DNA of 64,000 bases from Oscillospiraceae bacterium (lineage in GTDB: Bacteria; Bacillota; Clostridia; Oscillospirales; Acutalibacteraceae). The notes beneath the pieces are model-generated. The model did not search any database. It was not told the origin of the DNA and was given only the letters and a program-made list of their open reading frames with translations. A program made the translations under genes and the position numbers. Positions 1-8,846 of the stretch are shown piece after piece. The DNA lies in contig JAQXNV010000043.1 of the NCBI GenBank assembly GCA_029098185.1, positions 33,105 through 97,104 on the forward strand, read 5' to 3'. Position 1 is the first letter of the stretch. Each line of letters starts with the position of its first letter.

Positions 1-63
1 TACCAAAGCGGCACGATTTTGTGCCGTGTCGAGGAGCCGTCCCTCCGGATAGTAGAAACGCAT
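1..63 (-). CDS. N-terminal fragment of an unidentified CDS (MRFYYPEGRLLDTAQNRAALV...), truncated by the window edge
   Basis: Minus-strand ATG at 63-61 preceded by AAGGGAGG SD; open to position 1. Confidence 0.5.
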   Translation of the reverse strand, partial: MRFYYPEGRLLDTAQNRAALV

Positions 64-141
64 AGTTTAGCCTCCCTTATTTTTGTCCAGTTATCTATAT
101 GCGCCCCCGGCGGCGAAAATAACGGCAGGCAGGGAAAAGGG

Positions 142-170
142 TTGCGCGGCGCTGGAAAGTTGGGTAGAAT
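142..170 (+). promoter_or_regulatory. sigma-A-like promoter TTGCGC-N17-TAGAAT upstream of the cyclophilin gene
   Basis: -35/-10 match with 17 bp spacing. Confidence 0.55.
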
Positions 171-209
171 AAAGAAAAGGATTTAGCAAGACCCAAGGAG
201 GAATGGAAC

Positions 210-1064
210 ATGAAACGACAATGGATCGCCATGATGAGCATAGCGGTGCTGTCGGCAGCGATGCTGTCGGGCTGCGGCGCAGAAGTATCGTCCCAAAGCA
301 GCGAAACACCAGCATCCCAGGTAAGCATCCCAGACGCTGAGACAGCTTCGGCAGTAGAAAGCACGGCGGATACTGCTGATGCGTCATTGCAGCTGGGCGA
401 TCAGCTTAAAAAGCCGAAAAAGGGCGAGGAGATCGCCGTCATCGAGACGACCCAGGGGACCATCAAGCTGCGGCTTTTTCCACAGGAAGCGCCAAAGACT
501 GTGGAAAACTTTAAAACACTGGCAAAGGACGGCGTTTATGATGGCTTACCATTTCATCGCATCATCGACAATTTTATGATCCAGACAGGCCAGAGCAGCA
601 GCACCAGCATTTACGGCGGCAATTTTGAGGATGAGTTCAGCGAGAACCTGCTCAATCTCCGGGGGGCTGTATCCATGGCAAACGTAGGGGCAGCCGATAC
701 CAATGGCACCCAGTTCTTCATCAATCAGACGCCGGCAGACCATTTTCCCGGCTGGGACAATATATTAAACGGCTACCGGGCGTATATGCAAAATCCGGAA
801 GGCTTTACCCAGGTCTACGGTACCTGGCCGGATATGTCTAAAGTGACCATGGAGATCCGGGAGTTATACGAAAAATACGGCGGCAACCCCAGTTTAGACG
901 GGGCCTACACCACCACCGGACTGGGGCATACTGTCTTTGGGCAGGTGTTCGAGGGCATGGATGTGGTAGATCGGATCGCCAAAGCCAAGGTGGATGAAAA
1001 TCAGAAACCGGTCAGCGACGACTACAAAATCAAGACCATCACCATCACCACCTATGAGGGGTGA
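210..1064 (+). CDS. Cyclophilin-type peptidyl-prolyl cis-trans isomerase, lipoprotein
   Basis: Signal peptide with lipobox LSGC; cyclophilin motifs (TTQGTIKLRLFPQEAPKTVENF, FHRIIDNFMIQTG, NGTQFFI). Confidence 0.9.
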   Translation: MKRQWIAMMSIAVLSAAMLSGCGAEVSSQSSETPASQVSIPDAETASAVESTADTADASLQLGDQLKKPKKGEEIAVIETTQGTIKLRLFPQEAPKTVENFKTLAKDGVYDGLPFHRIIDNFMIQTGQSSSTSIYGGNFEDEFSENLLNLRGAVSMANVGAADTNGTQFFINQTPADHFPGWDNILNGYRAYMQNPEGFTQVYGTWPDMSKVTMEIRELYEKYGGNPSLDGAYTTTGLGHTVFGQVFEGMDVVDRIAKAKVDENQKPVSDDYKIKTITITTYEG

Positions 1065-1105
1065 CAGGAATTTGGTGGATCGGGCAAATTGTTTCGGCGA
1101 TTTTA

Positions 1106-1135
1106 TTGACAATTCGCCGCAAAACGATATATAAT
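1106..1135 (+). promoter_or_regulatory. sigma-A-like promoter TTGACA-N18-TATAAT for pyrG
   Basis: Consensus hexamers upstream of pyrG. Confidence 0.75.
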
Positions 1136-1149
1136 GAACTATATGATTT

Positions 1150-1186
1150 TGCTCCCGTTGAGATTCCATCGAGCTGCGCGGGAGCA
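1150..1186 (+). promoter_or_regulatory. 5'UTR hairpin upstream of pyrG (TGCTCCCG ... CGGGAGCA)
   Basis: 8-bp perfect inverted repeat with 21-nt loop just downstream of the promoter. Confidence 0.5.
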
Positions 1187-1240
1187 TCATTTGTTTGACA
1201 GGATCTTAAGGCCGCAGGGCTGAAAAAACAGGAGGAACGT

Positions 1241-2839
1241 ATGTCTGCAAAATATATCTTTGTGACAGGCGGTGTTGTTTCCGGATTGGGCAAGGGAATC
1301 ACAGCCGCATCATTGGGCCGGTTGCTCAAGGCGAGAGGCCTGAAGGTAACCATGCAAAAATTCGATCCCTATCTGAACGTGGACCCGGGGACCATGAACC
1401 CGATCCAGCACGGTGAGGTATTCGTCACCGAGGACGGCGCCGAAACAGACCTGGATCTGGGGCATTACGAGCGTTTCATTGACGAAAATCTGTCCCAGAA
1501 CAGCAACGTCACATCGGGCCGCATCTACTGGAACGTGCTGCAAAACGAGCGCAATGGCCTGTATAACGGCAGCACGGTCCAGGTGATCCCGCACATTACT
1601 AATGAGATCAAAAAGCACATCGCCCAGGACAACGTGGATGTTTCCATCGTGGAGATCGGCGGCACCGTCGGCGACATCGAGAGCCAGCCGTTTTTGGAGG
1701 CAATCCGCCAGTTTGCCGCCGAGGTGGGCAGAGCCAACTGCCTGTTCCTCCATGTGACGCTGGTGCCATATCTGTCCGCTTCTGGCGAACATAAGACCAA
1801 GCCCACCCAGCACAGCGTAAAAGAGCTGCTGTCCATCGGCATCCAGCCCGATGTCATCGTGCTGCGGGCAGAGCAGGCCATCACCGAGGACGACAAAAAG
1901 AAGATCGCCCTGTTCTGCAACGTGCCGGAGAGCCATGTGATCCAGAATCTCGATCTGCCGTCCCTTTACGCTGTACCGCTGGCACTGCGGGATGAGCGGC
2001 TGGACGACATCGTCTGCAAGCACTTTGGCCTGGATACCGTCGGCCCGGATCTCACCGAGTGGAGCGCCATGGTCAAAACAGCCATGACCGTCCAGGAGAC
2101 CGTCACCATCGCCATGGTGGGCAAATATGTGGATCTGCGGGATTCCTACATCAGTGTGGTAGAGGCATTGACCCACGGCGGCATCGCCAATAAGGTCAAG
2201 GTCAACATCGACTGGATCGACTCCGAGGACATCACCAAAGATAACGTTGGAGACATCCTGGGGAAAGTGGACGCTGTTCTCGTTCCCGGCGGCTTTGGCC
2301 AGCGGGGCGTTGAGGGCAAGATCGAGGCCATCCGGTACTGCCGGGAGAACAAGGTGCCGTTCTTTGGCATCTGCCTGGGAATGCAGCTTGCCGTTGTAGA
2401 GTACAGCCGCAACGTGCTGGGCCTCACCGACGCCAACTCTGCCGAGCTGGATCCCCAGAGCACCAATCACGTTATCGACATCATGCCGGAGCAGAAGGAG
2501 GTCGTCCAGTTGGGCGGCACCATGCGCCTTGGCCGGTATCCCTGCAAGGTGATGCCGGGCACGCTGGCAGAAAAGATCTACGGCGAGCCGCTGGTCTATG
2601 AGCGTCACCGCCATCGTTTCGAAGTCAACAACGACTATCGGGAAGCGCTGGAAAAGGCCGGCCTGGTATTCTCCGGCTGCTCTCCGGACAACCACATCGT
2701 GGAAATGATGGAGCTGCCGGATCACCCGTGGTTCCTGGCTGTTCAGTCTCATCCGGAATTTAAGTCCCGGCCCAATCGGCCTCACCCCATGTTCCAGAGC
2801 TTTGTCAAAGCGGCTCTGGACCGGAAAAACAGCAAATAA
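1241..2839 (+). CDS. pyrG: CTP synthase
   Basis: [18 protein letters not shown]-terminus; GATase motifs GICLGMQ and VQSHPEF; 532 aa. Confidence 0.98.
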   Translation: MSAKYIFVTGGVVSGLGKGITAASLGRLLKARGLKVTMQKFDPYLNVDPGTMNPIQHGEVFVTEDGAETDLDLGHYERFIDENLSQNSNVTSGRIYWNVLQNERNGLYNGSTVQVIPHITNEIKKHIAQDNVDVSIVEIGGTVGDIESQPFLEAIRQFAAEVGRANCLFLHVTLVPYLSASGEHKTKPTQHSVKELLSIGIQPDVIVLRAEQAITEDDKKKIALFCNVPESHVIQNLDLPSLYAVPLALRDERLDDIVCKHFGLDTVGPDLTEWSAMVKTAMTVQETVTIAMVGKYVDLRDSYISVVEALTHGGIANKVKVNIDWIDSEDITKDNVGDILGKVDAVLVPGGFGQRGVEGKIEAIRYCRENKVPFFGICLGMQLAVVEYSRNVLGLTDANSAELDPQSTNHVIDIMPEQKEVVQLGGTMRLGRYPCKVMPGTLAEKIYGEPLVYERHRHRFEVNNDYREALEKAGLVFSGCSPDNHIVEMMELPDHPWFLAVQSHPEFKSRPNRPHPMFQSFVKAALDRKNSK

Positions 2840-2848
2840 CGACAAAAC

Positions 2849-2877
2849 AAAAGCCGGGTGTTCTCCCGGCTTTTTTC
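2849..2877 (+). terminator. Rho-independent terminator after pyrG
   Basis: AAAGCCGGG-tgttct-CCCGGCTTTTTT. Confidence 0.85.
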
Positions 2878-2896
2878 AAAGAAAGGAAGTCTTTTT

Positions 2897-3328
2897 ATGG
2901 AATCAAGAGCGGACAAAGCAATGGAAAAATACCGCAGCGGTTATAATTGCGCCCAGGCTATCGCCTGCACCTACTGTGACCTGGTGGGGCTGGACGAAGA
3001 AACTGCCTTCCGTTTAGCCGAAGGCTTTGGCTTTGGCATGGGCAACGCAGACGGTACCTGCGGTGCGCTGTCGGCGGCCTGTATGCTGGTGGGCATGAAG
3101 AGCAGTACGGCCAATCTGGAAAAGCCCAACAGCAAAAAGGAGACCTACAAGCTGTGCAGCGCCATGATGGGTCCCTTTGCTGAGCAGAACGGCTCGGTGC
3201 TGTGCAAGGATCTAAAGGGCCTGGAAAACGGCAAGATCCCCGGAACGGTCCTGCGCACCTGCCCGGACTGCGTGCGGGATGCGGCGCTCCTTTTGGAGGA
3301 TGTGCTGGAAAAGTTAGAAGAAAAATAA
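2897..3328 (+). CDS. C_GCAxxG_C_C family protein
   Basis: YNCAQAI, TCGALSAA and conserved late Cys residues; ATG at 2897 preceded by an SD. Confidence 0.85.
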   Translation: MESRADKAMEKYRSGYNCAQAIACTYCDLVGLDEETAFRLAEGFGFGMGNADGTCGALSAACMLVGMKSSTANLEKPNSKKETYKLCSAMMGPFAEQNGSVLCKDLKGLENGKIPGTVLRTCPDCVRDAALLLEDVLEKLEEK

Positions 3329-3343
3329 CTGCGGGAAAAGCGC

Positions 3344-3387
3344 AAAACAAAAAGACGATGGAGATGGTTCCATCGTCTTTTTGTTTG
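3344..3387. terminator. Bidirectional terminator
   Basis: AAACAAAAAGACGATGGA...TTCCATCGTCTTTTTGTTT symmetrical hairpin with A and T tracts. Confidence 0.75.
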
Positions 3388-3395
3388 GGGAAGTT

Positions 3396-3590
3396 TTAGA
3401 AAGACTGGTTTTGCAGCGAAAGCTCTTGTTCGGAGCTGCTGCCAGTTATGGGGAAGCGCTCCCATGATCGGGCTGATTCGGCGGAAACAGTCCCGTGGGA
3501 TCGTGCAAAGATCAAAAAGCAGGGAATACTTGTCACAACGATTAGGAGTATTGCCAATAAGTTCCAGCGGAAAGATGATGATTTCTTCAC
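3396..3590 (-). CDS. Putative small (64 aa) membrane or secreted protein
   Basis: GTG start with GAGGGG SD; VKKSSSFRWNLLAILLIVVTSIPCFLIFA signal/TM segment; lies between two terminators. Confidence 0.4.
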   Translation of the reverse strand: MKKSSSFRWNLLAILLIVVTSIPCFLIFARSHGTVSAESARSWERFPITGSSSEQELSLQNQSF

Positions 3591-3724
3591 GACAGATCCC
3601 CTCTTTCTCTTTGCTGCTTTTAGCATAACAGCGCAATCTGACGGTTGTGTGACGGTTGCCTGACATCTCTGTCATCGCTTGGGAAAAAGCATCTGACTGT
3701 TTCTGCACCATTTCTTTGGCCAAA

Positions 3725-3770
3725 CAAAAACAGCCTGACCGAAAGAAGATCGGGTCAGACTGTTTTTTAT
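3725..3770 (-). terminator. Terminator downstream of rex
   Basis: ACAGTCTGACCCGATC...CGGTCAGGCTGTTTTTG hairpin on minus strand. Confidence 0.75.
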
Positions 3771-3778
3771 GCGAAAGC

Positions 3779-4429
3779 TCAGGATTCCGCAGTGTCGTGG
3801 TCACTCATCAGATAGCTGAGGGTCATGAGGCTGTCGTTAAGGTGGACGGCCTCCACGGTGACATCGGGATATTTTCTTGAAATGTTAAAGTGGCTGAAAT
3901 TCCAGAAGAAGCGGATGCCGCTGTCATACACCTGTTCTACCAGCAGTCCGGCAGGCTCTTTTGGCGTACACAGCACGGCCATCTCCGGTTTTTCCCGCTG
4001 GCAGAAGTCCACCAGCCCCGCCACATCCAGCACTTTTACGTCGTCGAAAACGGTGGTGCCGATGATGTCCGGGTTATTGTCGAAAATGCCCACGAGATGG
4101 AAGCCCTTCGTCTCAAATTCCAGATAGGCGGCAACGGCCTGCCCCAGATTACCGGCGCCCAGTACGATGGCCTTTTTGCTGTTGTTCAGGCCGAGGATCT
4201 GAGCGATCTCATCCCGGAGCTGGTCCACAATATAGCCGTATCCCTGCTGACCGAATCCGCCAAAGCAGTTCAGGTCCTGCCGGATCTGCGAAGCGGTGAG
4301 ACCCATCTTCAGCGACAGGTCCTTAGAGGAGATCCGGGTGATATTGCTCTGCATCAGCTCTGTCAGATAGCGGTAATAGCGTGGCAGTCTGCGAATGACA
4401 GACATGGAAATATTGCCTCGTTTCGCCAT
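3779..4429 (-). CDS. rex: Redox-sensing transcriptional repressor Rex
   Basis: Winged helix (LPRYYRYL, ISSKDLSLKMGLTASQIRQDLNCFGGFGQQGYGY) plus Rossmann GAGNLGQA. Confidence 0.95.
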   Translation of the reverse strand: MAKRGNISMSVIRRLPRYYRYLTELMQSNITRISSKDLSLKMGLTASQIRQDLNCFGGFGQQGYGYIVDQLRDEIAQILGLNNSKKAIVLGAGNLGQAVAAYLEFETKGFHLVGIFDNNPDIIGTTVFDDVKVLDVAGLVDFCQREKPEMAVLCTPKEPAGLLVEQVYDSGIRFFWNFSHFNISRKYPDVTVEAVHLNDSLMTLSYLMSDHDTAES

Positions 4430-4464
4430 ATAGATATCATCTCCAAACGCGGTTAAATGGTACT

Positions 4465-5676
4465 TTACAGGATCGCTTCCAGCCGCTCCTTAATGGCCAG
4501 CAGGAACGCTTCTGTATCGACGACCTGCTTGTTCTCCAAGGTGGAGAGCGCTGCCAGGTCGCCGGTCATGATGCCATCCTCAATGGTCTGGATGGTGGCT
4601 TTCTCCAGCTTGTTGGCAAAGTCCACCAGATCCGGAGTGTCATCCAGTTCGCCTCTCTTACGCAGTGCGCCGGTCCAGGCAAACAGCGTGGCCACCGAGT
4701 TGGTGGAGGTCTTTTCGCCCTTGAGATACCGGTAGTAGTGACGCTGTACTGTGCCGTGGGCCGCCTCGTACTCATAGATGCCTTCTGGAGACACCAGAAC
4801 AGAGGTCATCATGGCCAGGCTGCCAAAGGCAGTTGCTACCATGTCGGACATGACATCGCCGTCGTAGTTTTTGCAGGCCCAGATGTAGCCGCCTTCGGAG
4901 CGGACTACTCTGGCTACGGCGTCGTCGATGAGGGTGTAGAAATACTCGATGCCGGCGGCTTCGAACTTATCCTTGTACTCTGAGGCATAGATCTCTGCAA
5001 AGATGTCCTTGAAGCGGTGGTCGTATTTTTTGGAGATGGTGTCCTTTGTGGCGAACCACAGATCTTGCTTGGTATCCAAAGCAAAGTTGAAGCAGGCACG
5101 GGCAAAGGAACCGATGCTCTTGTCGATGTTGTGGAGGCCCTGGATGATGCCTGGGGTGTCAAAGTTGTGGATCAACTCTCTTGTCTCGTTGCCGTCCTTG
5201 TCGGTGACGACCAGCTCGGCTTTGGAATTTTCGTCCACCAGCATCTCCACGTTTTTATACACATCGCCGTAAGCGTGACGGGCAATGGTGATGGGCTTTT
5301 TCCAGCTTGGGATAAAGGGGGTGATGCCCTTGACCAGGATCGGAGAACGGAACACGGTGCCGTCCAAGATCGCGCGGATGGTGCCGTTAGGGGACTTCCA
5401 CATCTGGCTCAGGTTGTATTCTTTTACCCGGTCAGCATTTGGCGTGATGGTAGCGCACTTGACGGCCACGCCATATTTTTTGGTGGCGTTAGCGGCATCG
5501 ACAGTGATCTGATCCTTTGTCTCCTCACGCTTTTTCAGGCCCAGGTCATAATATTCGGTATTCAGCTCCACATAGGGGGTCAGCAGATTGTCCTTGATCA
5601 TCTTCCAGATGATGCGGGTCATTTCGTCGCCGTCCATCTCCACCAATGGAGTTTTCATTTTAATTTTGTCAGCCAT
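4465..5676 (-). CDS. icd: NADP-dependent isocitrate dehydrogenase, eukaryotic-type (IDH1/2-like)
   Basis: [76 protein letters not shown] before ATG at 5676. Confidence 0.95.
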   Translation of the reverse strand: MADKIKMKTPLVEMDGDEMTRIIWKMIKDNLLTPYVELNTEYYDLGLKKREETKDQITVDAANATKKYGVAVKCATITPNADRVKEYNLSQMWKSPNGTIRAILDGTVFRSPILVKGITPFIPSWKKPITIARHAYGDVYKNVEMLVDENSKAELVVTDKDGNETRELIHNFDTPGIIQGLHNIDKSIGSFARACFNFALDTKQDLWFATKDTISKKYDHRFKDIFAEIYASEYKDKFEAAGIEYFYTLIDDAVARVVRSEGGYIWACKNYDGDVMSDMVATAFGSLAMMTSVLVSPEGIYEYEAAHGTVQRHYYRYLKGEKTSTNSVATLFAWTGALRKRGELDDTPDLVDFANKLEKATIQTIEDGIMTGDLAALSTLENKQVVDTEAFLLAIKERLEAIL

Positions 5677-5697
5677 GGTCAAATCCTCCCAGCAAGA

Positions 5698-7629
5698 TCA
5701 GTTATGTTCACGGGTGTAGTTCAGCAGGCCGCCTGCCAGCACCAGACCTCTCTGACGATCGGTGAGGACCGGCTCCAGCTCCATCTCGGTGCCCTTGGTC
5801 AGGTTCTTCAAAACGACCTTGCCATTGTTTTCGATGGCCTCACGGATGTTTGGCAGCTCCAGCTCGTCCATCTGGTCGATGGTGTCGTAATCCGCCTCGT
5901 TTTTAAAGACGAAGGGCAAAATACCGGCGTTGGCCAGGTTTGCGCAGTGGATGCGGGCAAAGGACTTGGCGATGACGGCCTTGATGCCCAGATACAGCGG
6001 AACGAGAGCGGCGTGCTCACGGGAAGAGCCCTGGCCGTAGTTTGCGCCGCCGACGATGATGCCCTTGCCTTCCTTGCGGCAGCGCTCCGGGAACGCTTCG
6101 TCACAGACGGCAAAGCAGAAGTTGGACAGGTACGGGATGTTGGAACGATAGGGCAGGATCTTGGCGCCGGCTGGCATGATGTGGTCGGTGGTGATGTTGT
6201 CGCCCACCTTCAGGAGGCATTTTGCCGTGATGTCGTTCTCCAGGGCGTCGCTCTGAGGGAACTCCTTGATGTTGGGACCACGGAGGATCTCTACGGAATC
6301 CATTTCGGATTCCGGTGCCGGCGGGATGATCATGTTGTCGTTGATGAGGAAGGTCTCCGGCAGCGGGATGTCCACTGCGTCGCCCAGCTCCTGCGGGTTG
6401 GTGAATACGCCGGTGAGGGCGGAGACAGCGGCAGTCTCTGGGCTGACCAGATAGACCTGGCCATTCTTGGTGCCGGAGCGGCCTTCAAAGTTCCGGTTGA
6501 AGGTGCGCAGGGAGATGCCGTTGGAGTTGGGGGACTGACCCATGCCGATGCAGGGACCGCAGGCAGACTCCAGGATTCTGGCGCCGGCGGCGATGAGGTC
6601 TGCCAGAGCGCCGTTCTTTGCCAGCATATTGAATACCTGCTTGGAGCCGGGGGCAATGGACAGGGAAACGTCCGGATGGCAGGTCTTGCCCTTGAGGATG
6701 GCGGCGACCCGCATCAGGTCGAGGTAAGAGGAGTTGGTGCAGGAGCCGATGCAGACCTGGTCGATCTTCTTCTTGCCGATCTCGTCGATGGTCTTGACGT
6801 TATCTGGCATATGGGGGCAGGCTGCCATGGGCTTTAAGGCGGACAGGTCGATGTCGATGACTTCATCGTAAACGGCGTCGTCGTCGGCCTTCAGCTCAAC
6901 CCAATCCTCCTCACGGCACTGGGCCTTGAGGAAGGACTTTGTCACTTCGTCAGAGGGGAAGATGGAGGTGGTGGCGCCCAGCTCCGCGCCCATGTTGGTG
7001 ATGGTGGCGCGCTCCGGCACGGTGAGGGTCTTGACGCCCTCGCCGCCGTACTCGATGATCTTGCCCACGCCGCCCTTAACGGTCATGATGCGCAGCACTT
7101 CCAGGATGACGTCTTTTGCGGAGACCCATGGCTGGAGCTTGCCGGTCAGATTGATGCGGACCATCTTTGGCATGGTGATGTAGTATGGGCCGCCGCCCAT
7201 GGCCACAGCCACATCGAGGCCGCCGGCGCCCATGGCCAGCATACCGATACCGCCGCCGGTGGGGGTATGGCTGTCAGAGCCGATCAACGTTTTGCCGGGG
7301 ATGCCGAACCGCTCCAGGTGGACCTGGTGGCAGATGCCGTTGCCGGGACGGGAGAAGTAGATGCCGTGTTTTTTGGCGATGGACTGGATGAACCGATGGT
7401 CGTCAGCGTTTTCGAAACCGGTCTGCAGCGTATTGTGGTCGATGTATGCCACAGAACGCTCTGTTTTGACGCGGGGGACACCCATTGCCTCAAATTCCAG
7501 ATACGCCATGGTACCGGTGGCGTCCTGGGTCAAGGTCTGGTCGATCCGCAGGCCGATGTCACTGCCAACGGTCATCTCACCGCTCAGGAGATGCGCTTTG
7601 ATAATTTTTTGTGCAATCGTGAAACCCAT
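5698..7629 (-). CDS. acn: Aconitate hydratase
   Basis: SDSHTPTGGGIGM, IGSCTNSSY, SACGPCIGMG, GANYGQGSSREHAAL. Confidence 0.95.
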   Translation of the reverse strand: MGFTIAQKIIKAHLLSGEMTVGSDIGLRIDQTLTQDATGTMAYLEFEAMGVPRVKTERSVAYIDHNTLQTGFENADDHRFIQSIAKKHGIYFSRPGNGICHQVHLERFGIPGKTLIGSDSHTPTGGGIGMLAMGAGGLDVAVAMGGGPYYITMPKMVRINLTGKLQPWVSAKDVILEVLRIMTVKGGVGKIIEYGGEGVKTLTVPERATITNMGAELGATTSIFPSDEVTKSFLKAQCREEDWVELKADDDAVYDEVIDIDLSALKPMAACPHMPDNVKTIDEIGKKKIDQVCIGSCTNSSYLDLMRVAAILKGKTCHPDVSLSIAPGSKQVFNMLAKNGALADLIAAGARILESACGPCIGMGQSPNSNGISLRTFNRNFEGRSGTKNGQVYLVSPETAAVSALTGVFTNPQELGDAVDIPLPETFLINDNMIIPPAPESEMDSVEILRGPNIKEFPQSDALENDITAKCLLKVGDNITTDHIMPAGAKILPYRSNIPYLSNFCFAVCDEAFPERCRKEGKGIIVGGANYGQGSSREHAALVPLYLGIKAVIAKSFARIHCANLANAGILPFVFKNEADYDTIDQMDELELPNIREAIENNGKVVLKNLTKGTEMELEPVLTDRQRGLVLAGGLLNYTREHN

Positions 7630-7725
7630 ATTGTTGCTCCTCTCAGATTCAGTATTCTGCCGCGCGTTCCCGGCGGCTTTTTGGGGAACCGGCAGGAAGG
7701 CGCAAAATTACACTATACAAGTAAT

Positions 7726-7754
7726 ATTATCTATGATTCTAGTGGATTTGTCAA
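7726..7754 (-). promoter_or_regulatory. sigma-A-like promoter TTGACA-N17-GATAAT for acn-icd-rex
   Basis: Reverse complement of 7726-7754. Confidence 0.65.
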
Positions 7755-7993
7755 TGATTCCGCCAAGTTTTTTGCGTTTCTTACGGCAATATCACGAAGG
7801 AAACCGTTTCCTTTTGCGCCGGAGCTTTTTCGGAAAAAACGTGCATTTTCGGGCGGGATATGGTACAATGCTATTTGTGGTAGTTTCTGCTTTTTCCCTT
7901 TTCCGCAAAAAATGAGCTTCCGATGGGCATAATCGCCTGTCTTTTGGCGCATCCTAACGGTCAGACTATTGCTGACAGCGGGAGGGAGCACAA

Positions 7994-8737
7994 TTGGAGC
8001 AGAAAAAACCAGTGGCGGAGGGAGCCGCCCTTCTGGAAAAAGACGACAATACAAAAAGCGACGACCAGCAGGACCGGGACCGCATTACGGAATCGGGGGC
8101 TGTCGTCACCCGTAACGGCGGGCATACCATTCACACCCTGACCATTATCGGGCAGATCGAGGGACACACGGTATTGCCCAGTCAGAACAAGACGACGAAA
8201 TATGAGCACGTCATCCCGACGCTTGTTTCCATTGAGGAGGACCCGGAGATAGACGGCCTGCTGATGATTCTCAACACCGTCGGCGGCGACGTGGAGGCCG
8301 GCCTTGCCATCGCCGAGCTTGTGGCCGGCATGAAAAAGCCCACCGTATCCCTGGTACTGGGCGGCGGCCATTCTATCGGCGTGCCGTTGGCCGTGGCGGC
8401 AAAATATTCGTTCATCGCCAAATCGGCGTCTATGACCGTTCACCCTGTGCGGATGAACGGGCTGCTGCTGGGGGTGCCGCAGACATTCACCTATTTTCAG
8501 CGGATGCAGACCCGCATCACCCAGTTCGTCACGGAGAATTCCCACATCACACCGGAGCGGTTCCACACCCTGGCCATGAACACCGAAGAGCTGGTCATGG
8601 ACATCGGCACAGTGCTGGACGGGCAGAAGGCGGTGGACGAGGGCCTCATTGATGCGGTGGGCAGTCTCTCAGACGCCATCGAAAAGCTCAATGCCCTCAT
8701 TGCAGAGCAAAGGCACCCCGACAAAGATCGGGACTGA
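7994..8737 (+). CDS. tepA: ClpP-fold translocation-enhancing protein TepA-like
   Basis: [35 protein letters not shown]; adjacent to ftsK/spoIIIE as in Bacillus; TTG start. Confidence 0.8.
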   Translation: MEQKKPVAEGAALLEKDDNTKSDDQQDRDRITESGAVVTRNGGHTIHTLTIIGQIEGHTVLPSQNKTTKYEHVIPTLVSIEEDPEIDGLLMILNTVGGDVEAGLAIAELVAGMKKPTVSLVLGGGHSIGVPLAVAAKYSFIAKSASMTVHPVRMNGLLLGVPQTFTYFQRMQTRITQFVTENSHITPERFHTLAMNTEELVMDIGTVLDGQKAVDEGLIDAVGSLSDAIEKLNALIAEQRHPDKDRD

Positions 8738-8846
8738 CAGCAGGCGGCGTGTCCGCCGCATACATACGCCCTTTTCGCTGACATCAAACCGCAAGAGAAA
8801 GAGACAAAAATAGATGAATCTGCAAGGTATAGAAAGGTGATACATA

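Noticed and set aside
1310-2845. 511-aa minus-strand ORF opposite pyrG
   Set aside because: Antisense shadow of a GC-rich highly expressed gene; no SD or recognisable domain, and pyrG is unambiguous.
5017-6837. 606-aa plus-strand ORF across icd and acn
   Set aside because: Spans two real minus-strand genes in antisense; composition reflects codon bias.
7994-8737. TepA considered as a replacement for the damaged ClpP
   Set aside because: Sequence and synteny fit TepA, a distinct ClpP-fold family next to spoIIIE; no evidence it partners ClpX.
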